NCBI GenBank assembly: GCA_034670145.1
Contig: JAXMOA010000014.1
Location: forward strand, 108,501 to 172,500
Direction of reading: 5' to 3'
Origin: HXMU1420-2 sp034670145
GTDB lineage: Bacteria > Pseudomonadota > Alphaproteobacteria > Rhodobacterales > Rhodobacteraceae
Length of the DNA stretch: 64,000 bases
The position numbers and the translations under genes are program-made. Below, piece after piece: positions 43,671 to 51,520 of this stretch. The notes under the pieces are model-generated. The model did not search any database. It was not told the DNA's origin and saw only the letters and a program-made list of their open reading frames with translations. Position 1 is the stretch's first letter, and every line of letters starts with the position of its first letter.

Positions 43671-44819
43671 ATGCCCAAAGCTGTTTTGATTGAAAACGAT
43701 CTGGCCAAAACACTGATGACCAAATGCAAACCCAAGGGTTTGAAGTTAAAGAACAAGCTGATGTGCTCGGTTTATCTGGATCTGGATCTGGATGCCTATA
43801 TGGCACTGGATGATGACGCGCTGCTGCTGGCCAAGGTGGTCGAAGCCGCCTCTTCCAAATACTACGACCTGGTCAACGCGATGGTCATCGACCTGCGCCA
43901 GGCCGACGCAGCGATCCAGCGCACCGACAAAAAGAGCGAGCGCCAGGCGATCACGGAAAACTACCTGAAAGAATCCAAGAAACGGATGAAGATCTTCTCC
44001 AAGGAAGGTGCAAAGGCCGCAGAACTGGCCTGGGCCAAGGTCGCCAAAACCAAGGCAGACTACAAAACCTATCAGGTCAAGGCCGGCGTCGCTTTGGCCA
44101 TCGACGGGCTGTCGGTCGTGGCAGGAATTGCCTCAACCGTAGGGTCCGCCGGCTTTGCCCTGGTCGCCGGGCTCTATGGGATCATCAAGGGATTGGTCGG
44201 CGCTGCGGCCAAGATCTACAAATTGGCCATCGACGCGGACAAAATGCAGGCGAAGGTCGTCAAGGGTCTGAAAAACGTCCAAAAAACCTACAACGCCAAC
44301 AAAAAGGAAGTGTCTGGCGCCAAGGACACCGGCAAGGCTGTGGTCAACCAGTTGCTGGGAGCGGATTTCCTGCCGACCATCTCTACGGTCAAATCCGACA
44401 ACGATCAGTATAAATCCAAGTTGCAGGGCGTCGACGTGCAGTCGCACAAAGTGGCCAAGGAACTGACCGCGGTTCTGAAAGATATGGAAAAATTGTCCCG
44501 CCAACCGGAAATCAAAGCGTCCAAGAAAGTGTCCAAAGCGTTGGACAAGCTTCAGGCCAGCGTCAGCAAGCTGATGGACAAGGTGATCACCATGCAAGAG
44601 CAGGTGAACAAGGGCATGACATTTCAAAAACAAACCGCCGCCGCGATCAAGGAACTGGAGACCTGTCAGCCCAAGAAATGGAAGTGGATTCAGAAGGGCC
44701 TGGTGGTGACGGACATCGCTCTGGCCGGCGGAGATTTCTCCAAAGCGGGCGATGCTGTCCTGAATATCGGCACTGCATTGATGGTAGAGGTTGACCGAGA
44801 GCTTCTAGATCACGTCTAA
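43671..44819 (+). CDS. Helical protein with central hydrophobic hairpin, candidate pore-forming T6SS effector
   Basis: A 382-residue Lys/Ala-rich protein. Start 43671 has GGAG seven bases upstream; in-frame extension before it is rejected. There is no signal peptide. Residues about 55-135 look like long amphipathic helices ('EAASSKYYDLVNAMVIDLRQ', 'ESKKRMKIFSKEGAKAAEL'). Residues 139-181 form a hydrophobic, Gly-broken double segment ('AIDGLSVVAGIASTVGSAGF', then 'ALVAGLYGIIKGLVGAA'). Residues 185-350 are again long coiled-coil-like helices. This helix, hydrophobic hairpin, helix order and length match ClyA/HblB/NheA/Cry6-type alpha-pore-forming toxins. Homology is not proven; a chaperone or structural coiled-coil protein is the alternative. 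It heads the insert next to an ion channel, the giant sheath-like protein and vgrG. Confidence 0.6.
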   Translation: MPKAVLIENDLAKTLMTKCKPKGLKLKNKLMCSVYLDLDLDAYMALDDDALLLAKVVEAASSKYYDLVNAMVIDLRQADAAIQRTDKKSERQAITENYLKESKKRMKIFSKEGAKAAELAWAKVAKTKADYKTYQVKAGVALAIDGLSVVAGIASTVGSAGFALVAGLYGIIKGLVGAAAKIYKLAIDADKMQAKVVKGLKNVQKTYNANKKEVSGAKDTGKAVVNQLLGADFLPTISTVKSDNDQYKSKLQGVDVQSHKVAKELTAVLKDMEKLSRQPEIKASKKVSKALDKLQASVSKLMDKVITMQEQVNKGMTFQKQTAAAIKELETCQPKKWKWIQKGLVVTDIALAGGDFSKAGDAVLNIGTALMVEVDRELLDHV

Positions 44820-44862
44820 CTCAAGAGGTAAGACTTGGGAAAAGGCTGACAAAAGACGGATC

Positions 44863-45714
44863 ATGACGGACATCGCAGAGGATATCACGCTTCAGGATCG
44901 CGCCCGCAATTTCATAGAGCGGCCGGTCGTTTCGAATATTGTGATGGGGATCATCATTTTCAACGCGATCACGTTGGGATTGTCGACCTCACGGTCAATC
45001 ACGGAACATTTTGGAACAGTGCTGTCGGTGCTCGACAGGGTGATTCTGTCCATTTTTGTTTTGGAGCTGGGAATCAAGCTGTTCGCCTACCGTTTGCGTT
45101 TCTTCAAAAGCGCGTGGAACATTTTTGACCTGGCTGTGGTCGCTTTGGGTCTGATGCCGGATCGCGGTGGTCTTTCCGCGCTGCGGGGGTTGCGTGTGAT
45201 CCGGGCCATGCGCCTGTTGTCGGCCATTCCCCAGATGCGGGCGGTGGTTCAGGCCCTGCTGGACGCATTGCCGGGCATGGGCGCCGTCGTCATCATGATC
45301 TCGATCATCTTTTATGTCTTTGGGGTCATGGCGACATTGATGTACGGGCCTGGGTTCGATGAATGGTTCGGAACGCTTGGTCGCTCCTTGTACTCGCTGT
45401 TCCAGATCATGACGTTGGAAAGTTGGTCCATGGGCATTGTGCGCCCGGTGATGAGGGAACATCCACAGGCCTGGGCCTTTTTTGTTCCATTCATCGTTAT
45501 TACGGCGTTTTCTGTTCTGAACCTGTTTATAGGTTTGCTGGTCAATACCATGCAGGCCGCGGTGGAGGCCGATGCCGAGGCCGAATTCGGACATTTGAGA
45601 GAATTGATTAGATCAGAAACCGACGTCGTCGACGCCCGCGTTGTCGAAATGCATGAAGAATTGAAAATGTTGCGAGAAGAGATCATAGCTCTGAGGGAGG
45701 ATCGACGTGAGTGA
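44863..45714 (+). CDS. Bacterial voltage-gated sodium channel (NaChBac/NavAb-type) inside the T6SS locus
   Basis: A 283-residue six-segment channel. S1 is about 24-43 and S2 about 56-76. S3 has 'AWNIFDLAVVALGL'. S4 has R108, R111, R114 and R117 at every third position in 'LRGLRVIRAMRLL'. S5 is about 134-160, and the pore filter T184-M190 is 'TLESWSM', the same as in NavAb. S6 is about 205-230, and a C-terminal coiled coil ('VVEMHEELKMLREEIIALRED') should hold the tetramer. All parts needed for a working sodium-selective channel are present. Its last 8 bp overlap the giant sheath-fusion gene, so it is co-translated with a T6SS component; its role there is unknown. Confidence 0.93.
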   Translation: MTDIAEDITLQDRARNFIERPVVSNIVMGIIIFNAITLGLSTSRSITEHFGTVLSVLDRVILSIFVLELGIKLFAYRLRFFKSAWNIFDLAVVALGLMPDRGGLSALRGLRVIRAMRLLSAIPQMRAVVQALLDALPGMGAVVIMISIIFYVFGVMATLMYGPGFDEWFGTLGRSLYSLFQIMTLESWSMGIVRPVMREHPQAWAFFVPFIVITAFSVLNLFIGLLVNTMQAAVEADAEAEFGHLRELIRSETDVVDARVVEMHEELKMLREEIIALREDRRE

Positions 45715-48700
45715 TAGCTCCCAGAAATTCATTGCGCGCAATCGGGCACCACGGGTCCAGATCGAATATGATGTGGAACTTTACGGGGCAGAGAAAAAGG
45801 TTCAGTTGCCTTTTGTCATGGGGGTCATGTCTGATCTGGCGGGCAAAAGCCTGACGCCTCAACCCGCGATTGCCGACCGCAAGTTTCTGGAAATTGACGT
45901 CGACAACTTTGATGACCGCATGCGTGCAATGCAGCCGCGCGCCGCGTTTACTGTCCCCAATACCCTGACCGGAGAGGGGAACCTCTCTGTCGACCTGACC
46001 TTCGAATCGATGGATGATTTCTCTCCGGCGGCCATCGCCTCCAAGGTCGACAGCCTGCGTCCCCTGCTCGAGGCGCGCACGCAGCTGAATAATCTGCTGG
46101 CCTATATGGACGGGAAAACCGGGGCAGAAGAGCTGATCGAAAAGATCCTGGCCCAACCAGCCCTGCTGCGCGGACTCGGTGGCAGCACCGAGGACGCGGA
46201 CCAGACTGCGGCGCTGGACGCCCTGCGCGCCATGGCACCCACAGAGACCGAGACCGCCGATCCGCAGGCCTCTGCCCTGGACGCCCTGCGCGCGCAACCG
46301 GTGCCAGAGACCCCGGCGGAACCGGATGTTTCGGATATTCTGGGCACGATCGCCCCAGCCCCCGAAACGCCCGAGACGCCCATAGACCAGACCGATGCGC
46401 TGCTGAGCACCCTCGCCGCCGCTGCGCCCGAGGCCGAAGAGGTCGCGGACACATCAGCGGATGTTCTGGGCGGTCTCGCAGCCATGGAAGTGCCCGAGGA
46501 GGCGGAGGACAACACCGACGCCTTGCTGGGCGACCTAGCGGCCTCTGCGCCTGAGGTTGAGGAGGTCGCAGACACATCAGCAGATGTCCTGGACGGCCTC
46601 GCAGCCATCGAAGTGCCCGAGGAGGCGGAGGACAACACCGCCGCCTTGCTCGGCGACCTGGCGGCCTCTGCGCCCGAGGTTGAGGAGGTCGCGGACACAT
46701 CAGCGGATGTTCTGGACGGCCTTGCTGAAATCGAAGTGCCTGAGGAGGCCGAGGACAACACCGACGCTTTGCTCGGTGACCTAGCGGCGGCTGCGCCCGA
46801 GGTTGAGGAGGTCGAAGACACATCAGCTGACGTTCTAGACGGCCTCGCCGAGATCGAAGTGCCCGAGGAGGCGGAGGACAACACCGACGCTTTGCTCGGT
46901 GACCTAGCGGCGGCTGCGCCCGAGGTTGAGGAGGTCGCAGACACATCAGCAGATGTCCTGGACGGCCTCGCAGCCATCGAAGTGCCCGAGGAGGTGGAGG
47001 ACAACACCGACGCCTTGCTCGGTGACCTCGCCGCCTCTGCGCCCGAGGTTGAGGAGGTCGCGGACACATCAGCAGATGTCCTGGACGGCCTCGCAGCCAT
47101 GGAAGTGCCCGAGGAGGTGGAGGACAACACCGACGCCTTGCTCGGTGACCTCGCCGCCTCTGCGCCCGGGGTTGAGGAGGTCGCAGACACATCAGCAGAT
47201 GTCCTGGACGGCCTCGCAGCCATGGAAGTGCCCGAGGAGGTGGAGGACAACACCGACGCCTTGCTCGGTGACCTCGCCGCCTCTGCGCCTGAGGTTGAGG
47301 AGGTCGCGGACACATCAGCAGATGTCCTGGACGGCCTCGCCGGGATTGAAGTGCCCGAGGAGGCCGAGGAAAACACCGACGCTTTGCTGGGCGACCTGGC
47401 GGCTTCTGCGCCCGAGGTTGAGGAGGTCGCGGACACATCAGCGGATGTCCTGGACGGCCTCGCCGAGATTGAAGTGCCCGAGGAGGCCGAGGACAACACC
47501 GACGCTTTGCTTGGCGACCTAGCCGCTTCAGCGCCCGAAGTTGAGGAGGTCGCGGACACATCAACGGACGTTCTGGACGGCCTCGCTGAGATCGAAGTGC
47601 CTGAGGAGGCGGAGGACAACACCGACGCCTTGCTCGGTGACCTAGCGGCCTCTGCGCCCGAGGTCGAGGAGGTCGCGGACACATCAGCGGATGTTCTGGA
47701 CGGCCTTGCCGAGTTTGAAGTGCCGGAAGATGCGGAAGATGACACCGACGACCTGCTCGGAGACCTGGCGGCCTCTGCGCCGGAGATCGAGGAGGTCGCG
47801 GACACATCGGCGGACGTCCTGGATGGCCTTGCCGAGATCGAAGTGCCTGAGGAGGCAGAGGATAGCACCGCCGCCCTACTGGGCGACCTAGCGGCCTCTG
47901 CGCCCGAGGTTGAGGAGGTCGCGGACACATCGGTGGACGTCCTGGATGGCCTTGCTGAAATCGAATTGGCGGAAGAGGCGGACGATAACACCGCCGCCTT
48001 GCTCGGTGACCTGGCGGCCTCTGCGCCTGAGGTTGAGGAGGTCGAAGACACATCAGCGGATGTCCTGGGCGGCCTCGCCGAAATCGAAGTGCCCGAGGAG
48101 GCCGAGGAGAACACCGACGCTTTGCTCGGTGACCTGGCTGCTTCAGCGCCGGAGATCGACGAGGTCGAAGACACATCAGCAGATGTCCTGGACGGCCTCG
48201 CCGAGATCGAAGTGCCTGAGGAGGCAGAGGATAGCACCGCCGCCCTACTGGGCGACCTCGCGGCCATTGAGGTGTCCGAAGACACAGAGGATGACGACAC
48301 CGCAGCTTTGCTGGATGGCTTGGCTGCCGAAGCGCCGGTCGAGACTGACACCGCCGACGACGATATGGACGCCCTATTGGACGGTTTGCTGGAGGATGCG
48401 CCAGAAGGCGAGCTGGAGGATGACGACGCTACAGCGGATGTTCTGGGTGGGTTGGTCCAGGGAGAAGACGACTCGAGTTTAGAGGCGGACGACCTGGACG
48501 CCCTGCTGGGCGGTCTGGACGATGACGCGTCAGAGACTGCGGATGTGTCCGACGATCTGGATGATCTGGACGCGTTGTTGGGCGACCTCGACGAGCCCGA
48601 TGATGCCCCTGCGGAGGCTGCTTCTGACGGAGATGATCTGGACGATCTGCTGGGCGGTCTGGACGATGACGCGCCAGAGACTACGGAAGTGTCCGAAGAT

Positions 48701-51454
48701 CTGGATGACTTGGACGCGTTGTTGGGCGACCTCGAGCCCGACGATGTCCCCGCAGAGGCTGCTTCTGACGGAGATGATCTGGACGATCTGCTGGGCGGTC
48801 TGGACGATGACGCGTCAGAGACTGCGGAAGTGTCCGACGATCTGGATGACTTGGATGCGTTGCTGGGCGACCTCGACGAGCCCGATGATGTCCCTGCGGA
48901 GGCTGCTTCTGACGGAGATGATCTGGACGATCTGCTGGGTGGTCTGGACGATGACACGCCAGAGGTTGCGGAAGTGTCCGACGATCTGGATGATCTGGAT
49001 GCGTTGTTGGGCGACCTTGATGAGCCCGATGATGCCCCTGCGGAGGCTGCTTCTGATGGAGATGATCTGGACGCCCTGCTGGGCGGTCTGGACGATGACG
49101 CGCCAGAGACTGCAGAAGTGTCCGACGATCTGGATGACTTGGATGCGTTGCTGGGCGACCTCGACGAGCCCGATGATGCCCCTGCAGAGGCTGCTTCTGA
49201 TGGAGATGATCTGGACGCCCTGCTGGGCGGTCTGGACGATGACGCGCCAGAGACTGCGGAGGTCGCCGACGATCTGGATGACTTGGATGCGTTGTTGGGC
49301 GACCTCGACGAGCCCGATGATGCCCCTGCGGAGGCTGCTTCGGACGGAGATGACCTGGACGATCTGCTGGGCGGTCTGGATGATGACGGCGGTGACTCAA
49401 CCTCGGATCTGGACGACCTGTTGGGCGGTCTGGATGATGACGGCGGCGATTCAACCTCCGATCTGGATGACCTGCTGAGTGGGCTGGACGATGACGACGA
49501 CTCTAGCGCCGATCTGGATGATCTGCTTGCGGATCTCGGAGATAATGACGCCCCATCGGGCGATGATGATCTGGAGGATCTCTTGTCAGACACTGACCCC
49601 AGCGACACCGCCCCGGCCGCCAGCGATGCCCCTCCTGCAGCCGCCAAACCGGCCCAGGGCAAGGCTGCGGCGCCAGCGCGACAGAAGGTGGATTTCGGAC
49701 TGTCTTTCGGCTCTATGAGCGCGGCCAGACCGGCGGCTCATGTCTCTGGGCGCCACCGGTTCCGGCTGGCGATCATGGGCGATTTCTCGGGGCGGGCGGC
49801 CAAGGGCGAAATGGAAACCGGTGACGCTTTGGCACAGCGCCGGGCCATCCTGCTGGACCCGGATACCGTCGAAGATGTCATCTCGGGGTTTGCCACCCGG
49901 CTGGTCCTGCCGCTGGGCAAGGATGGCGCTGGCATGGCCGTCGAGCTGAACGAGCTGGACGACCTGCACCCGGACGAGCTGTTTGAAAACGTTGAGCTGT
50001 TTTCCGAACTGGTTGGCCTGAAACGTCAGTTGAGCAGCGGCAGCACCGCAGCCCATGCCGCGCGCACGCTGAAGGTATGGGGCGAAGCGCATGGCACGCC
50101 GATCACGCCCCCGCGTCAAACCTCCAGCGGCAATGCGGTCCCGGCCAACCTCAAGCTCAGCGATTTTCAAAAGCTGATCGGGGACACCTCGGGGCAGCTG
50201 ACGGAACCGGGCCCCCTGGATGAATTGCTGGCCCGCGTCGTCGGCCCGCATGTACGCGCGGTGCCGGATGCCGATACCGTGGCCATGCAGGCCGCCGTCG
50301 AAGAGGCCCTGTCCGCCGCGATGCGGATGTTGCTGCATCATCCGGAGTTCCAGTCTGTCGAGGCACAGTGGCGCTCTATCGACCTGATCGCGCGCTCCAT
50401 CGAAACCGACGATTCACTGGACGTGATGCTGTACGACATCTCGGCCGAGGAAATCGCGGCCGATCTGGCGGCGGCGGATGATCTGTCCAATAGCGGCCTG
50501 GTGCGCCTGCTGACCGAAGACCCGCTGGACGAAGAAAACGGGCGTGGCGGTTATTCGGCGATGATCGGGCTCTACAGTTTCGAAGAAACCCCGCCCCATG
50601 CAGAGCTGTTGGGGCGGATTGCCCGGGTTTCGGCCCATATCGACGCGCCATTCGTGACGGCCCTGTCCGCCGGTACGCTGGACACGGACAAGGCAGACCG
50701 CCACCCGCTGACGGCCACCTCTTGGGATGCGCTGCGCAAAATGCCCGAGGCGGCGTATCTGGGCCTGGCCACGCCCCGGTTCCTGCTGCGGCGCCCTTAT
50801 GGTGCCAAGACCGAGCCTTGCTACGAATTCGATTTCGAAGAATTCACCATGAAAGAGGGGCTCAAGGGGATGCTCTGGGCCAACCCCGCCGTGATGGTCG
50901 CGATCTTGCTGGCGCGTTCGTTCCGCCAGAACGGGTTGTCGATGCAGCTGGGGTCGGTCATGTCATTGGGCGAAATGCCTTATCACTATGTGCTGGATCG
51001 CTACGGTGATCAGGTTGCGTTGCCCTGTACGGAACGCAATTTGACGCTGGACAGCCTGGAGAAAGTGATGGCCCGCGGGCTGATGCCGCTGGTCTCGATC
51101 AAGGGCCGCGACGAAGTGCGGCTGGCATCCTTCAACGCCCTGGGTGGTGAACAATTGCGCGGCCGCTGGACCGGGGTGGAACCGCCGCCACCCTCGCCAC
51201 CTCCAGAACGTCCGGCCCCCGCCGCGGCCTCTGGTGACGACGACGATGATGATGATCTGGACGCATTGATGGGCGATTCCGGTGGCGATGATGATTTGGA
51301 TGATCTGCTCGGTGATCTGGGCGGCGATTCCGATGATGACGACCTTGGCGATCTTGACTATCTGTTGGCCGGTTTCGGCGACTCAGATGACGGTGACGGT
51401 TCGGATGACGGCGATATTGACGCCGATCTGGCTGCTTTGCTGGAGGATTTATAG
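45707..51454 (+). CDS. Giant TssB - acidic repeats - TssB/TssC-like fusion protein
   Basis: A 1915-residue protein starting at GTG 45707 (GGGAGG upstream, overlapping the channel gene). Residues 1-165 are a complete TssB domain nearly equal to the tssB at 33425. Residues 242-856 are fifteen 41-residue acidic repeats. Residues 928-1214 are six 48-residue repeats built on 'LDDLLGGLDDD'. Residues about 1345-1450 are a second TssB-like unit ('HRFRLAIMGDFSG', 'ELNELDDLHPDEL'). Residues about 1500-1815 align by eye with TssC ('LLHHPEFQSVEAQWRSIDL', 'LGLATPRFLLRRPYGAKTE'), but they stop before the C-terminal about 110 residues of a normal TssC. An Asp-rich tail of about 80 residues closes the protein. 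No frameshift is seen across the whole frame. It is likely a sheath-associated scaffold, cap or regulator rather than a second ordinary sheath; this is inference. Confidence 0.9.
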   Translation: MSDSSQKFIARNRAPRVQIEYDVELYGAEKKVQLPFVMGVMSDLAGKSLTPQPAIADRKFLEIDVDNFDDRMRAMQPRAAFTVPNTLTGEGNLSVDLTFESMDDFSPAAIASKVDSLRPLLEARTQLNNLLAYMDGKTGAEELIEKILAQPALLRGLGGSTEDADQTAALDALRAMAPTETETADPQASALDALRAQPVPETPAEPDVSDILGTIAPAPETPETPIDQTDALLSTLAAAAPEAEEVADTSADVLGGLAAMEVPEEAEDNTDALLGDLAASAPEVEEVADTSADVLDGLAAIEVPEEAEDNTAALLGDLAASAPEVEEVADTSADVLDGLAEIEVPEEAEDNTDALLGDLAAAAPEVEEVEDTSADVLDGLAEIEVPEEAEDNTDALLGDLAAAAPEVEEVADTSADVLDGLAAIEVPEEVEDNTDALLGDLAASAPEVEEVADTSADVLDGLAAMEVPEEVEDNTDALLGDLAASAPGVEEVADTSADVLDGLAAMEVPEEVEDNTDALLGDLAASAPEVEEVADTSADVLDGLAGIEVPEEAEENTDALLGDLAASAPEVEEVADTSADVLDGLAEIEVPEEAEDNTDALLGDLAASAPEVEEVADTSTDVLDGLAEIEVPEEAEDNTDALLGDLAASAPEVEEVADTSADVLDGLAEFEVPEDAEDDTDDLLGDLAASAPEIEEVADTSADVLDGLAEIEVPEEAEDSTAALLGDLAASAPEVEEVADTSVDVLDGLAEIELAEEADDNTAALLGDLAASAPEVEEVEDTSADVLGGLAEIEVPEEAEENTDALLGDLAASAPEIDEVEDTSADVLDGLAEIEVPEEAEDSTAALLGDLAAIEVSEDTEDDDTAALLDGLAAEAPVETDTADDDMDALLDGLLEDAPEGELEDDDATADVLGGLVQGEDDSSLEADDLDALLGGLDDDASETADVSDDLDDLDALLGDLDEPDDAPAEAASDGDDLDDLLGGLDDDAPETTEVSEDLDDLDALLGDLEPDDVPAEAASDGDDLDDLLGGLDDDASETAEVSDDLDDLDALLGDLDEPDDVPAEAASDGDDLDDLLGGLDDDTPEVAEVSDDLDDLDALLGDLDEPDDAPAEAASDGDDLDALLGGLDDDAPETAEVSDDLDDLDALLGDLDEPDDAPAEAASDGDDLDALLGGLDDDAPETAEVADDLDDLDALLGDLDEPDDAPAEAASDGDDLDDLLGGLDDDGGDSTSDLDDLLGGLDDDGGDSTSDLDDLLSGLDDDDDSSADLDDLLADLGDNDAPSGDDDLEDLLSDTDPSDTAPAASDAPPAAAKPAQGKAAAPARQKVDFGLSFGSMSAARPAAHVSGRHRFRLAIMGDFSGRAAKGEMETGDALAQRRAILLDPDTVEDVISGFATRLVLPLGKDGAGMAVELNELDDLHPDELFENVELFSELVGLKRQLSSGSTAAHAARTLKVWGEAHGTPITPPRQTSSGNAVPANLKLSDFQKLIGDTSGQLTEPGPLDELLARVVGPHVRAVPDADTVAMQAAVEEALSAAMRMLLHHPEFQSVEAQWRSIDLIARSIETDDSLDVMLYDISAEEIAADLAAADDLSNSGLVRLLTEDPLDEENGRGGYSAMIGLYSFEETPPHAELLGRIARVSAHIDAPFVTALSAGTLDTDKADRHPLTATSWDALRKMPEAAYLGLATPRFLLRRPYGAKTEPCYEFDFEEFTMKEGLKGMLWANPAVMVAILLARSFRQNGLSMQLGSVMSLGEMPYHYVLDRYGDQVALPCTERNLTLDSLEKVMARGLMPLVSIKGRDEVRLASFNALGGEQLRGRWTGVEPPPPSPPPERPAPAAASGDDDDDDDLDALMGDSGGDDDLDDLLGDLGGDSDDDDLGDLDYLLAGFGDSDDGDGSDDGDIDADLAALLEDL
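46430..48274 (+). repeat. Fifteen tandem copies of a 123-bp coding repeat
   Basis: Coding repeat in the giant fusion. Copy 1 starts at 46430 and copy 15 at 48152, exactly 14 x 123 bp later, so the register never slips. Protein unit: E-[VI]-E-E-V-x-D-T-S-x-D-V-L-x-G-L-A, followed by an acidic 'PEEAEDNTDALLGDLA' half. The last copy departs from the pattern in its final three residues. High DNA identity among copies suggests recent expansion or gene conversion. Confidence 0.97.
48488..49348 (+). repeat. Six tandem copies of a 144-bp coding repeat
   Basis: Coding repeat directly after the first array. Five copies are 144 bp and the second is 141 bp (one Asp codon lost). Protein unit pairs 'DDLDALLGGLDDD' and 'DDLDDLDALLGDLDEPDD', ending 'PAEAASDG'. 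Shorter 'DLDDLLGGLDDDGGDSTS' units continue to about 49500. Confidence 0.95.
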
Positions 51455-51520
51455 TGACTGATTTGAGAACCATATTATTAGCGAATGCGATTATTGCATT
51501 CCTGCTCGGGAGGGCGGCAC

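Noticed and set aside
46430..48274. CRISPR-like regular repetition
   Set aside because: The 123-bp units are contiguous, in frame and coding, with no unique spacers between short repeats and no cas genes.
45948..49662. Very long minus-strand open frames (about 740 and 1186 residues) opposite the repeats
   Set aside because: They are Arg/Pro- or Ser-rich mirror frames of the repeated acidic coding sequence, with no domain features, and arise from codon bias plus repetition.
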